A stretch of DNA of 64,000 bases from Planctomycetota bacterium (lineage in GTDB: Bacteria; Planctomycetota; Planctomycetia; Planctomycetales; Planctomycetaceae): contig JAURQH010000080.1 of the NCBI GenBank assembly GCA_030836185.1, positions 1-64,000 on the forward strand, given 5' to 3'. Within the stretch, counting starts at the first letter, position 1. Each line of letters begins with the position of its first letter. The position numbers and the translations under genes were made by a program. Under the pieces are notes generated by a model. It saw only the letters and a list, made by a program, of their open reading frames with translations. It had not been told where the DNA came from and did no database searches. Below, piece by piece: positions 45,143-55,281 of the stretch.

Positions 45143-46411
45143 TCACAGCAGTTGCTGAATCAGTTCGCCTTGAGCAAGTGCCATCGGCCGGCCAATGGGA
45201 GTGATGAGTTCTTGTTGGTAATCAATGCCGAGTTGATGCAATACTGTTGAAAACAGATTCTCGACAGGAATCGGATCTTTGGGATCTTTTTGATCGCCAT
45301 TGGGATCGGTTTCCCCGATGACGATTCCGCTCTTCAATCCACCACCACCGAGCAGACACGAAAACCCGGTTGGCCAGTGGTCGCGACCATCGAGAGGATT
45401 AATTTTAGGGGTGCGACCAAACTCTCCCAAGCACATCACCACTGTTGAATCGAGTAGATCACGCTCCTTGAGATCGCGGATTAAAGTCGAGAGTCCGGGA
45501 TCGAGAATCTCAGCCTGGGTCTGCATGCCTTCATAATTATTGGCATGAGTATCGAAGCCTGTCATGGAAACTTCGATGGCACGAACACCACTCTCGACCA
45601 GACGGCGAGCGACCAGGCAACCTCGACCGAGCCGCGAGTCACCATATGACTTCTTAAGAGTTTCAGGTTCATCGTCCGTCTTGAAAGCCTCAAGTTGCTC
45701 GGACGACATCATGGTCAATGCATCATCCAATGTTTTTCGATGGAGTGATTGACTGGCGGCGGGGCGACGGTTGGGTTCAAACGCTTGGGAAATCACTTCG
45801 AGATTCCCCAAGCGACGTTTTTGACGCGGTTTGTCGACTCGCGTACTCATATTATTTAATCCGTTGCCAGGATCATAAATACGGAAGGCATCGTACTGGT
45901 CTCCCAAATAGCCGCCTCGAGCCGGCCATTGTCCATCTCCAAATGAAACATGCTGCGGTATTTCGAGATTACTATTGGGGGCTTGCTGAGTAATGATTGC
46001 GCCGAGAGAAGGATGTAAAGTTGTCGGATCGGGGCGATAGCCCGTCTTCAACATGTAGGTTCCACGTTCGTGATCACCTTCCTTCGAGGTGAGTGAACGA
46101 ATAATGTTTAGGTGATGGATCTGTTCCGCGGTTTGAGGAAACAAAGACGCAATGTCGATGCCGGGAATTTTTGTAGAGAGGCTTTGTGTCGGACCACCAA
46201 TTTTCGTTCCGGGATGAGGATCCCAGGTCTCCAGTTGCGAGGGGCCTCCCGCCAGCCAGACGACAATCACCGACTTTTGACGTTCAGAACCGCGTTTTTC
46301 CGCAGCTTTGAGATCAATGGCCGGTAACAAAAAGGAAAGACCGAGTCCCGCAGAGAGGCGGAAGGCATCACGGCGTGTCATGGTGCTAGCGTGCGAGTTC
46401 AGTGGTTCCAT
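45143..46411 (-). CDS. DUF1501 exported protein (second copy)
   Basis: A 422-residue DUF1501 protein with twin-arginine-like signal (TRRDAFRLSAGLGLSFLLPA). ATG 46411 has GGAG 5 bases upstream inside the preceding gene and overlaps its stop by 13 bp, so the two are translationally coupled; ATG 46381 is an alternative. Motifs: VIVVWLAGGPSQLETWDPHPG, IRSLTSKEGDHERG, VSMTGFDTHANN and VMCLGEFGRTPKINPLDGRDHWP, quoted in parts. It is shorter than the 480-residue copy at 23768. Confidence 0.9.
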   Translation of the reverse strand: MEPLNSHASTMTRRDAFRLSAGLGLSFLLPAIDLKAAEKRGSERQKSVIVVWLAGGPSQLETWDPHPGTKIGGPTQSLSTKIPGIDIASLFPQTAEQIHHLNIIRSLTSKEGDHERGTYMLKTGYRPDPTTLHPSLGAIITQQAPNSNLEIPQHVSFGDGQWPARGGYLGDQYDAFRIYDPGNGLNNMSTRVDKPRQKRRLGNLEVISQAFEPNRRPAASQSLHRKTLDDALTMMSSEQLEAFKTDDEPETLKKSYGDSRLGRGCLVARRLVESGVRAIEVSMTGFDTHANNYEGMQTQAEILDPGLSTLIRDLKERDLLDSTVVMCLGEFGRTPKINPLDGRDHWPTGFSCLLGGGGLKSGIVIGETDPNGDQKDPKDPIPVENLFSTVLHQLGIDYQQELITPIGRPMALAQGELIQQLL

Positions 46412-48033
46412 GAAAACTCCAATGAGTTAAAGAGACTCCAGTAGAGATCGACAACCGCTTGCGTGCGTTGTTTGCCGTTGAGTTCCGCAAGCTGATTTTC
46501 GAAGTAAGCCATCTCGTTGGCGGTCGGATGTCGTGTTAAACAGACGAGATAACTGTTGTCGATACACTCGCGATCATTGTCAGAAAAATTGGCGACTCGT
46601 CCCGTCGAATTGAACGGATTGGCTTCGATGAGCTCTTTTGTCAAATTTCCATTCATCCGCAACAAAGCCTGCGTAATCGTCCCAGACCGTTGGTCGAGTT
46701 CATCGGGGCCTAAGTCACCGTAATCACGTACGAAGTCCTGTTCACGGAAGAATCGCATGGCACGAAACAGCAGGTGTGAGTTTTGGTCGATGGTCTTAAT
46801 CGAAGAGGATTGTAGCATCGATCCGATCAATTGTTCTGGCCTCAGGCGGGTCATGGGAAAGACGCCCCAATACTCTTTGTGGATCGCATATTCCTGCTCG
46901 GTTTCGGCAGAAGACTGCGACGATGAGCGGAACAGGTCGGTTGCCGTGATCACTCGAACTAAACGACGCAAATCGTAATTGTGTTCGCGAAAATCGTCCG
47001 CAAGCATGTCGAGCAAATCAGGGTTTTCAGGTGGATCAGGAAGATCGTCGACAGAAATGTTTGTGTAATAGGGAGCCCCCAACATGAGTGCCCAGATTCG
47101 ATTTGCGATGGCGCGACTGAATCGGCGATTCTCTTTGTGAGTGATCCATCCGGCGAGTTGTTGGCGGCGAGAACCCTGTTCGGGCAACCATTCGAGGCCA
47201 AAAGGAACGGCAGGGTCAACTTGTCGGGTCTCCAAAGAGAGGCGATCTTCAACTTCGTATTCGAGGGAAGGCTTGTCCTCGATGCCGACGAGTGTCAAAT
47301 TCACTTGCCCGTAGAACGCTGCGAGGCCTTCAAAGTCGGACTGTTTCCAGTCATCGAATGGGTGGTCGTGACACTGAGCGCAATCGATCCTTTGACCTAA
47401 AAACGCACGAACGGTTTTCCCCGTCAATTCTTCGTGATCTAGGTCATCACCGGCGATTCCGGCAGTGATGAAATTTACGGCAGGCTTGCCAGTCCACAGC
47501 CCTTTGTCGGCGATCACATCGCGAGTAATGTCATGCCACGGGCGTCGGGCCTCCAATTGCTCAGCGAGCCAGTCTACAAAACGGTCGCGCCGATAAACAA
47601 CAAACTGCCCCCCGTCGGTTCCGACGAGACTGCGTGCCAATCGTTCTGCAAAATAGTCGGAGAATCGGCTATCTGTCAAAAGCCGCTCAGTCCATCGAGT
47701 GATCAAATCCGGTTTCGAGTGAGAGGACGACTGTTGCACACTCTCAAACTGACGAATTTCTTCCAAGGAAGGAATCGTGCCGTGTAAAGAGAGGGAAAGT
47801 CGTCTGAGGACGGTGAGATCGCTGGCGGGCTGAAGTTCGCCCAGTCCGGCAGATTTTCGACGGAGTCTCAGCTCTTCATTGACCGTATCTCCAATTGATT
47901 GAAAGTCATCAACATCGGGAATGGAAGAGGGTAAGGGAGCGGGATCGGCCCCCGGACGAATGGTCATGCCAACCATGATTGAAATTAGCAGGACGACAAT
48001 CAGAGGAGACAGGATGATGCGTAGTTTTTTCAT
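46399..48033 (-). CDS. DUF1549-DUF1553 protein lacking the cytochrome domain
   Basis: A 544-residue protein with an N-terminal signal anchor (RIILSPLIVVLLISIMVGM). DUF1549 part: VNEELRLRRKSAGL, FSDYFAERLARSLVGTD and IDCAQCHDHPFDDWKQ; DUF1553 part: SRAIANRIWALMLG, NPDLLDMLADDF, LRPEQLIGSML and ALLRMNGNLTKELIEANPF. The N-terminal CxxCH PSCyt1 module of the other copy is absent. It is cotranscribed with the DUF1501 gene, reproducing the pairing seen at 21-25 kb. Confidence 0.9.
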   Translation of the reverse strand: MKKLRIILSPLIVVLLISIMVGMTIRPGADPAPLPSSIPDVDDFQSIGDTVNEELRLRRKSAGLGELQPASDLTVLRRLSLSLHGTIPSLEEIRQFESVQQSSSHSKPDLITRWTERLLTDSRFSDYFAERLARSLVGTDGGQFVVYRRDRFVDWLAEQLEARRPWHDITRDVIADKGLWTGKPAVNFITAGIAGDDLDHEELTGKTVRAFLGQRIDCAQCHDHPFDDWKQSDFEGLAAFYGQVNLTLVGIEDKPSLEYEVEDRLSLETRQVDPAVPFGLEWLPEQGSRRQQLAGWITHKENRRFSRAIANRIWALMLGAPYYTNISVDDLPDPPENPDLLDMLADDFREHNYDLRRLVRVITATDLFRSSSQSSAETEQEYAIHKEYWGVFPMTRLRPEQLIGSMLQSSSIKTIDQNSHLLFRAMRFFREQDFVRDYGDLGPDELDQRSGTITQALLRMNGNLTKELIEANPFNSTGRVANFSDNDRECIDNSYLVCLTRHPTANEMAYFENQLAELNGKQRTQAVVDLYWSLFNSLEFSWNH

Positions 48034-48234
48034 CGGGCTGATTCCTCGTGAGACCTGGACATCTGGCTTACCGAAATAGAGTCCTTACGTCAGTTTACCC
48101 GGCCTGACGAGAGCCGGTTTCAACTGATTCTCGCATTTTGGAAAGAAACCTGAAACGAAAATTCCGAAGGAAAGGTAAGGATTGGCAGATCTTCACGAAA
48201 AAACATTGTTCCGGCACTCAAACCGGTGATAATC

Positions 48235-49479
48235 ATGAGCATGACCTCGCTACCTCCCACACCTTCAGACTCTCCTCTGTTTGAGGAAGAGGCGTCTGTC
48301 CCGATTTTTGCGGAGGAGCCTGCCGAAATTGATGTTTTTCTGGACGATGATGGCTTTGGACAACTAGCGAGCTGTCCACATCCCTTCCGAAAACCGATTC
48401 GCGCAATTGGCTGGCTGATTCGCCATGCCTTCGGGGTTGCGAGCCTTGTATTGTTACTCGCGGTACTTGCCGTGATCCCGATTGTCAACTTTTTTGTGCT
48501 TGGCTATCTGTTGGAAGCGGAGGCTCGTGTCGCGAGAACTGGGAAATTGCGATATGCGTTGCATCTGATCGATGTCGCTCCCCGTATTGGATCAATTGTA
48601 CTCGGTTGCTGGCTATGGATGTTCCCGCTACGGTTATTGTCTGGGGTTGCCGGCGACGTGGCAATCATCAGCCCAGGCAGCGATCGTTATCTCTTCTTGC
48701 AAGGAGCCACTTACATTGTGGCGATTCTGGTGGGATTGCACTTAGTTTTTGCTCTGGCTCGGGGAGGATCTCTGGGTTCCTTCGTTCGACCGCTGAAAAA
48801 TGTCTTGTGGTTTTCAAAACAAATGCGCGCTGGTTCGTATTGGGAACAAGCAGAACGGCACCTGCGATCCTATTTGCATACATTCCGTTTCAAGCATCAC
48901 TTTCTGCTGGGGCTCAAAGGCTTTTTGGGAGCAATGCTTTGGTTGGTTCCGCCGACACTCCTTTTTGCCTCAGCCAATAGCTCTGAAGGAGTCCGCATCA
49001 TCGTGACGATCATTGGCGGTCTTTGTCTGGTCGTTGTCTTTGGTTGGTTGCCTTTCTTGCAAGCTCACGTTGCCGCAGAGAACCGTTGGAAGGCTATCGG
49101 AAATCGAAAAGTTGCCAGTCGCATTTGGGCACATGCTCCTATTGCCGCTTTTCTGTCAGTGCTCATGACTTTCGCGTTGGCATTGCCACTTTACTTATTG
49201 AAGGTGCGGTTGCTCCCCGAAGATGCAATGTGGGTGGCGACATTAGTCTACTTGGTCAGCATCTATCCGGCGAGAATCATCACTGGATGGGCCTACTCAC
49301 GTGGCATGCGTCCTGATAAACCTCGCTCACGCTGGTGGCTACGCTGGAGCATGAAGCTGTTGAGCTTTGCCGCAATTCTTGCGTTTACAGTTCTGCTGTT
49401 TTTTACGCAAGACATTAGCGAACACGGCAAACTGGCACTCTTTGAACATCACGCTTTTCTACTCCCCGTGCCGTTTTAA
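48235..49479 (+). CDS. Polytopic inner-membrane protein of unknown function
   Basis: About 414 residues (GTG 48226, ATG 48235 and ATG 48241 are all possible starts; none has a strong RBS). The first 60 residues are acidic and cytosolic (FEEEASVPIFAEEPAEIDVFLDD, split). Then 7-8 membrane segments follow: FGVASLVLLLAVLAVIPIVNFFVLGYLL, VAILVGLHLVFAL, FLGAMLWLVPPTLLF, IVTIIGGLCLVVVFGWLPF and others. GYLLEAEARVARTGK after the first segment is a recognisable pattern in DUF4013-like proteins; the assignment is tentative. It converges with the 1358-residue gene after 9 bp. Confidence 0.75.
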   Translation: MSMTSLPPTPSDSPLFEEEASVPIFAEEPAEIDVFLDDDGFGQLASCPHPFRKPIRAIGWLIRHAFGVASLVLLLAVLAVIPIVNFFVLGYLLEAEARVARTGKLRYALHLIDVAPRIGSIVLGCWLWMFPLRLLSGVAGDVAIISPGSDRYLFLQGATYIVAILVGLHLVFALARGGSLGSFVRPLKNVLWFSKQMRAGSYWEQAERHLRSYLHTFRFKHHFLLGLKGFLGAMLWLVPPTLLFASANSSEGVRIIVTIIGGLCLVVVFGWLPFLQAHVAAENRWKAIGNRKVASRIWAHAPIAAFLSVLMTFALALPLYLLKVRLLPEDAMWVATLVYLVSIYPARIITGWAYSRGMRPDKPRSRWWLRWSMKLLSFAAILAFTVLLFFTQDISEHGKLALFEHHAFLLPVPF

Positions 49480-49488
49480 GAGAGATTC

Positions 49489-52400
49489 TCACTCGTCCTC
49501 GTCGGTTGTTTCTGTTTCTGTCGAAGGGGTGGAAGGTTTCTTTTTGGTTGTTTTTTTCTTGCGGCGTGTGGGGGTACTCAAAAGTTTGAGTTGTCGTTTC
49601 ATATCACGCAAATTGATGAGCGTATGGGACAACTCGAACACAGGTTGAGGAGAGTTCCAAACGGCTCCCTGCTCACGATCAGCGATTTGATCGAGTTCTT
49701 TTTCCAATGTTTTTAGCCATAAGGGAATATCGACGGCCGATCCTGCACTCGTTGCCAGATATTCTTCGATCTCTTTTCGCAAGTCCCGGAATGCCGCGGA
49801 CGTTTCTTCACCTTGGGGAACCTCCTCAACCGCACGTGGAACGAGAGCCAACATCCGGTTGACGGCGAGCGGCTTCACAAATCGTTCTTCCAGATGATCT
49901 GCAAGAGAAGGCAAAGTCATGCCGTAACGGGATTGCAAATCTCGCAGTTTCTTGATGTGGCGTTCCGCTATTTCGGCAGAACGTAAGCGGAAGATATGTT
50001 CCCACATCAGCGCTGCTTCCCTCTTGTCCTGACGACAGAGCACTTCGTGAGCGATGGCAACAGGTGCCATCTTCCAGGCATCGCGTTCATAATCGGCTTC
50101 GATGCGCAGGAAGTCGAGAAAGCAGAAAAATTTTTCGCCGTAATCGGAATGTGTCGTGGTCGAATTGTATTCGAGAAAACGGTCGAACTTATCGACGACA
50201 GACCCGTAAATCAGTTCGAGATAATCAATCGCATCATCGCGATTAATGGCGCCTTCTTGCAAATCTTCGATGAGTCGGACGGGATGTAAAGGATCGGCAT
50301 TTTCTTCGAGATGATCGAGGAACGGATCAATTCCACTGTGCAAGATGGCTCGCACATTGCCGAGAGACAGCATGCGGGCATGAAAAAGCTCGGCTCCATA
50401 TTTGATAATGAACTCGCGAACTTCGTTCATCGTTTCATCATCGCTGAGTGCTTCAACGGTCGAGAGTCGCATCGACCGAGAATGCTTCAACCAGAGTTCC
50501 AGGTAATGTTCGACGATTTCAGAGACAAGGTCGGTGAGTTCCTCGTTACTGTAACGGCCCGATTTCCATTGACTGGAAGACGAAATCACACATTTTAATG
50601 TGCTGCTGATAGCGGTACGAAAGAGTTGATCGAATTCAGTGACCGGAGGACCAGCGGGACGAATTTCCCGTTCCATTCTGTAAGCTGTATAGAGGACTTC
50701 GTAAGTCTCGTAAACAAGTCCCATCTGTGGGAGTTGAGTCAGTAGAAAACGGAGAAAGGTCTGTAGTTTGCGGGCAGCAAGAACGGGGCCCGGTTGGCCT
50801 CCATTTTCGAAGGGGACGTACAACAAAGGTTGTTTTCGGAGACGTTCCAGCAAACGTGGTGTTAATGCACGAACCTGTTCGGGTTGACGACAAAAGATCG
50901 CCCGAAAATAATCAATCATTAGTCGTTCGTCGGGATCTTCGGCGAGTGCAGAGGACTCTTTTCCGATCAGGCATAACAATGACCACGACGCGAAATACGC
51001 ATTCACATAAGAATTGATGATCGCGTACAATAGGTGGAACTTCGATTGTAGTTGAATGTCGTATTCGACATTAGAATCGTGGTCTCCTTGACCACCTTCA
51101 ATGTCCTGCTCCCAGACAGCAACCAGCAAGCGAGTCAACTGTTTCTGGAGATCGATGGTTTTTTTATACCAGTTAAGAACGGTAGCCCGCTGCGTGTCAT
51201 TGATCGAGGAGTGATCTGTTTCGGTCGAAGAATCTTCCTCAGTCGGAGAGAACGATTCGTTGAGAGACGTGGCCGCCATTTGCCACATCTGCGATAACGA
51301 AAGCACAAATTTCAAGTGGGGCTCGAGCTCTCGGTATAACAGCTCAAATTCCGTCGGTTCAAGATTGTACCCACCATCGAGAGTCTCCCCGGAGACACCA
51401 TCTTCTGCCGAATCCTGAAAAGGAACATCTCCAAAGGCAGTTGCGAAAGGATCCTCGTCTTCGTCGTCATCCTCATCATCGAGGAAGGAATCTTCAAAAT
51501 CTGGATCGAGGAGATCATCGATGTCGTAGTCATCATCGTCATCATCAAGATCCAGGTCGAGCGCCTGATTCGTCGGAACGTCCCAATAAGGCCCTGCGTT
51601 GACTTCGATGTAGTCGAAGAAACGACTCAGTAATGACCACCGATCTTCGGGGGCTGCATGTTCAGTGACTGCCTTGACCCAGTTGCGTAACTGGTCATGA
51701 ATCGAATGAGTTCCCGATTCGAGACCGATGGTGTCGGCTTCGCTCATCCAGTGGATACAGAGCGCCATTGCGGCAACGTAATCCTGTTTACCAATCAGTG
51801 CCGTGACCAAGAGTGAATAGGCTTTTGCCGATTCAAATTCACTGACTTTAGTCCGCCAGAATGAAACATTGCCGGCTTCTTCTCCGGCGTCCCGCCAATC
51901 GAGTAACCCACTGGAGACTCGCGAGGCTGACAGGTAACTTTCGTTGCCTGAAACTTGAGGAAGATCGTCGATAGTGGTTGTGGCGTAGCGGTCCCAAAAA
52001 TGTGCCAGGACGTGGAATTTTTTCTTGATGGAATCCTGGAGTTCTGTTTTTCCCTGAGCGGCCGCTTCTCCCATCACTCGCGCGTACACACCGAAGATAG
52101 ATTCCATCAAAGAAAGTAAAATTTCGATACGATGATCGGGAACACTATCTTCCCGAGCGCTGAACAGAGGGAACTGTGCCTGGAATCCGAGAATGTTCCA
52201 GGGGTCCACAAACGCGCCACATTCGATTCCTCGATGCAGCAAAGCTTCAAGCTCACGGGCATTCTCGGCGGCTTCTTCTAACTGTCCCGCGTCGAGTTTC
52301 AAGTGTGCCGAGGTGACAAGACATTCCATCTCGGTTTCAAAACGAGCGGAAGTCGAGGGAATCACGTCCGCTTGCTGTCGGGCTTGCTGTGTGAAACCCA

Positions 52401-53565
52401 TACGAGCATAGAGATTCGCAATCTGGCGATGCTGGACCTGAGAAGCTCCGTATCGAGCCAAGTGCATGTTGAGATATTGTCGCACGTGTCCGAATGGTTG
52501 CTGTGTTCTTTTGGCAGCCTCCATCAAACGTTGTTCACGATCCCCTTCTGCCTGATCGATCAAACGGTCGTAAAAGGCGTCTCTTTGTCGGGCGACTTTT
52601 GGTAACAGTGAGGTGAGTGAAACGTCAGATGAATGTGTATCAGGGCCAGCTCCACTAATCGACGAAGCCATTAAAGCAGTACCACACAGGACAGCCGCGG
52701 CATCGTAAAGCAATTCTTCTCGCGAAATGTCGTCGTTGTCCGCCATCCAATGCAAAAGAGCATCCAAGATGATTTGGCGAATAATAAAACGAGTATAGAA
52801 ACCACTGTTGTCGATCTGATGAGGATCCCATTCGCCAAACATATAGTTGGTGCGTTTATTCACCGGGTGCATATGATCGTGGGCACGCACATCGACGGCA
52901 AGTTCCTGCATGCGGTCGAGATCAAAATACGATTCGGCCAGAATTTCGCGAGGAGTTTGCTGAAAGAATTGAATCGTCCCCGAGATCAATTCTTCGTAGG
53001 GCCCGTGAGCGACTCCCGTTTCTTTCAAATAGATGGGAACTGGTCGATATCGCTCGTGTTCATAAGGTTCCATCTGCTGTTCGTTCTCAAGCACAGCGAC
53101 CGGTCGATAGCCGATAAAATTATTGAGAGCGTGCCGAGCACCTTCCACAATGCGGTCAGTCTCGTCCCACGGACCTTGTTGTGAAAGCACAGCTTCAAAC
53201 AGACGCGCCAAGAAGTAGGGCTGATGAAACATGACCTCCTGAACGTGGAACAGCAGATCCTTATGAAAATCTCGGTATTCGGGATACAGGTGGTCGAAAG
53301 TGATTTCAATGACGCGGCGAGCCTGCGTCGCGTTCGAGAAAGTCTCTGAAGACTCTTCAAGGTTGCTGAGCGATTCTAAAAGATGGTCTCTGAGAAGTGG
53401 CTTATGGAGTCGATCAGCATAAAGCACCGATAGCTCATTCAAATGAGTCTGGAAGCTGCTATCTGGTTTACCTTCCGAAAAGTTCAGATATCCGAGCAAT
53501 TGACGGAAGCGGTCGGCTTCCCCCTGAGGATAACTGTCAGATTGTGAACTTCGGGAATCTGCCAT
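49489..53565 (-). CDS. Giant (1358-residue) soluble protein of unknown function with acidic linker
   Basis: No signal peptide or membrane segment; mostly helical throughout, with repeat-like helical pairs (for example RQIANLYARMGFTQQARQQAD, split, near residue 385) that may be TPR-like. At about residues 670-715 a strongly acidic low-complexity tract (DLDLDDDDDDYDIDD, then DDEDDDEDEDP) separates the two halves. The C-terminus is a Lys-rich then Thr/Glu-rich tail (RRKKKTTKKK, then TETTDEDE). I recognise no enzyme motif. ATG 53565 is the first in frame. Divergent from the ExbB-type operon with 450 bp between starts, so it may be its cytoplasmic partner (inference). Confidence 0.85.
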   Translation of the reverse strand: MADSRSSQSDSYPQGEADRFRQLLGYLNFSEGKPDSSFQTHLNELSVLYADRLHKPLLRDHLLESLSNLEESSETFSNATQARRVIEITFDHLYPEYRDFHKDLLFHVQEVMFHQPYFLARLFEAVLSQQGPWDETDRIVEGARHALNNFIGYRPVAVLENEQQMEPYEHERYRPVPIYLKETGVAHGPYEELISGTIQFFQQTPREILAESYFDLDRMQELAVDVRAHDHMHPVNKRTNYMFGEWDPHQIDNSGFYTRFIIRQIILDALLHWMADNDDISREELLYDAAAVLCGTALMASSISGAGPDTHSSDVSLTSLLPKVARQRDAFYDRLIDQAEGDREQRLMEAAKRTQQPFGHVRQYLNMHLARYGASQVQHRQIANLYARMGFTQQARQQADVIPSTSARFETEMECLVTSAHLKLDAGQLEEAAENARELEALLHRGIECGAFVDPWNILGFQAQFPLFSAREDSVPDHRIEILLSLMESIFGVYARVMGEAAAQGKTELQDSIKKKFHVLAHFWDRYATTTIDDLPQVSGNESYLSASRVSSGLLDWRDAGEEAGNVSFWRTKVSEFESAKAYSLLVTALIGKQDYVAAMALCIHWMSEADTIGLESGTHSIHDQLRNWVKAVTEHAAPEDRWSLLSRFFDYIEVNAGPYWDVPTNQALDLDLDDDDDDYDIDDLLDPDFEDSFLDDEDDDEDEDPFATAFGDVPFQDSAEDGVSGETLDGGYNLEPTEFELLYRELEPHLKFVLSLSQMWQMAATSLNESFSPTEEDSSTETDHSSINDTQRATVLNWYKKTIDLQKQLTRLLVAVWEQDIEGGQGDHDSNVEYDIQLQSKFHLLYAIINSYVNAYFASWSLLCLIGKESSALAEDPDERLMIDYFRAIFCRQPEQVRALTPRLLERLRKQPLLYVPFENGGQPGPVLAARKLQTFLRFLLTQLPQMGLVYETYEVLYTAYRMEREIRPAGPPVTEFDQLFRTAISSTLKCVISSSSQWKSGRYSNEELTDLVSEIVEHYLELWLKHSRSMRLSTVEALSDDETMNEVREFIIKYGAELFHARMLSLGNVRAILHSGIDPFLDHLEENADPLHPVRLIEDLQEGAINRDDAIDYLELIYGSVVDKFDRFLEYNSTTTHSDYGEKFFCFLDFLRIEADYERDAWKMAPVAIAHEVLCRQDKREAALMWEHIFRLRSAEIAERHIKKLRDLQSRYGMTLPSLADHLEERFVKPLAVNRMLALVPRAVEEVPQGEETSAAFRDLRKEIEEYLATSAGSAVDIPLWLKTLEKELDQIADREQGAVWNSPQPVFELSHTLINLRDMKRQLKLLSTPTRRKKKTTKKKPSTPSTETETTDEDE

Positions 53566-54015
53566 GGAGAGGAGTCAGTCCGCTGGAAGCATCCGTAAGG
53601 TGTTCAATTTGTTGCAAGGTATTGTCGCGTAAAGAGAAACACCTCTTTACCACGAGAGGAATCGAGCATCCAAGGATACGATTTTACGAGAAATATCTCC
53701 AGTCAGTCGGCTCCTGCCAAAAGAGAAGTTTCACGAGAGTCCTCCAGCACATTGCGACGCAGAATAGAAACTGCGGGAATATCCTTATCTAAACCGTAAA
53801 CCGCACACAGGAAATACTTTATGAACTCCCAAGAGCACTCGGCAGGAGATGCACGGGAGGATTTTAAGGAAAAGGTCAAATTTGACGGTTTTAACGCCGA
53901 TTTGATTGATAAGGGGTTTCCCCAATGCCTACGGAGAAGATGCGTACCGATTAGACACATGAAGTGTCTGGTGCGAAGACTCTTCCATCAAGGACGGATC
54001 AAAGGAGTGTCCAAA
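53566..54015. other. Divergent promoter region between the giant protein and the ExbB-type operon
   Basis: A frame in phase with the ExbB-type gene opens at 53821, but its 65 residues (CLRRRCVPIRHMKC and similar) look like translated leader, and the best ribosome site is at 54002-54007. The stretch presumably carries both promoters. No clear operator or terminator was found. Confidence 0.5.
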
Positions 54016-55230
54016 ATGTCTGCCAGTAAGAAAACCTACTCTCACGAATCCTCCTCGGCATTAGCGACGATTTCGCAATCGCCGATTTTATGGGGCGGTG
54101 CGTTCACTGTCGGCTTTTATGCAGCAATCCCGTATTTGCCACGATATCAAGAGATGGCGCAGCGATACTTCTGTAGCCATCCTTTGGAATATGCAACCAC
54201 CTATCTGTTCTTTGTGGGAATCGCCGTGCTGGTCTTCAAAGCACTGGCGGTCGGAACGGAGAAAGCCGCGTTAAGGTTTGAGCTTTTCGAGAAAATCGAC
54301 GAGGCTGACCTCGAATTCGCGGACGAACTCAAGAATCGCATCCAATCGATACCCGGACAATTCCATAACTCCTGGTTTATCTCACGCATGCGCGACATCG
54401 CCCATTATCTTCGCCCCGGACAAAGTCAAGAGTCTGTGGAGGAACACATTCGGTATCTGGCAGATCGGGCGGCTGACAAATTACACGGTAGTTATGCGTT
54501 GGTGCGAACGGTGACTTGGGCAGTTCCGATTCTCGGGTTCCTGGGCACTGTCATCGGTATCACGATGGCGATTGCCAATATTTCATTGACGGAGTTACAA
54601 ACTTCTTTGTCCGAAGTTGTTGGAGGATTGTCAGTCTCATTTGATACAACCGCACTCGCACTGACACTCTCTTTGATTTTGGTGTTTGCCTCTTTTCTTG
54701 TCGAACGGATGGAGCAACAAATTTTGAGCGAAGTGGAGGACTTGGGGATCGAGGAAGTGGCCTACCGAGTTGTTTCGAAGGATGCTCATTCTGCGAGTCC
54801 AATGGTTCAGGCGGAGAAAGAGGCAGCCGACGAACTCTTAAAGCAAACTCGCAGAATGGTCAATGAGCAGATCCAAATGTGGTCACACGCATTAGAGGGA
54901 ATGCGAAAATCATGGGTCGAGAGTCTACATTCACAGGAAAGCCAATTGAACCAGGCGATTCGACAATCTCTGGAACAGACTCTCGAATCTTGGCAAAAAG
55001 AACTGCGGTCGGGTTCCAATCAATTATCCGATCATCAAGCAGAACTGGTTACACAAACAAAACTGCTGACACAATTACTTGATCGGGAGGAATCTCTGGC
55101 CTCCGTCAGCGATCGGCTCAATGAAAACCTGACGGCTATTACTGCCAGCAATAAATTGGAAGAAGTTTTGCACAACTTGAATGCCGCCGTTCACCTGTTG
55201 ACTTCAAAATCTTTAAATCGTGCTGCTTGA
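54016..55230 (+). CDS. MotA/TolQ/ExbB-type proton channel protein
   Basis: A 404-residue inner-membrane protein; ATG 54016 has AAGGAG 8 bases upstream. Two N-terminal membrane segments (ILWGGAFTVGFYAAI; YLFFVGIAVLVFKAL) are followed by a cytosolic domain, and then the two signature helices: VTWAVPILGFLGTVIGITMA and FDTTALALTLSLILVFASFLV. These match the pore helices of MotA/TolQ/ExbB. The C-terminal about 130 residues are coiled coil (KEAADELLKQTRRMVNEQI; SQLNQAIRQSLEQTLESWQ), longer than in ExbB or TolQ. Followed after 51 bp by two ExbD-like genes. Confidence 0.9.
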   Translation: MSASKKTYSHESSSALATISQSPILWGGAFTVGFYAAIPYLPRYQEMAQRYFCSHPLEYATTYLFFVGIAVLVFKALAVGTEKAALRFELFEKIDEADLEFADELKNRIQSIPGQFHNSWFISRMRDIAHYLRPGQSQESVEEHIRYLADRAADKLHGSYALVRTVTWAVPILGFLGTVIGITMAIANISLTELQTSLSEVVGGLSVSFDTTALALTLSLILVFASFLVERMEQQILSEVEDLGIEEVAYRVVSKDAHSASPMVQAEKEAADELLKQTRRMVNEQIQMWSHALEGMRKSWVESLHSQESQLNQAIRQSLEQTLESWQKELRSGSNQLSDHQAELVTQTKLLTQLLDREESLASVSDRLNENLTAITASNKLEEVLHNLNAAVHLLTSKSLNRAA

Positions 55231-55281
55231 TCGCACCTCTTCGCTGTTATGAATGACCGTTTTTGATTTCTGGAATCGTCC

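Noticed and set aside
53821-54015. Upstream extension of the ExbB-type protein by 65 residues
   Set aside because: AAGGAG at 54003 with ideal spacing marks ATG 54016; the extension has no fold-like pattern.
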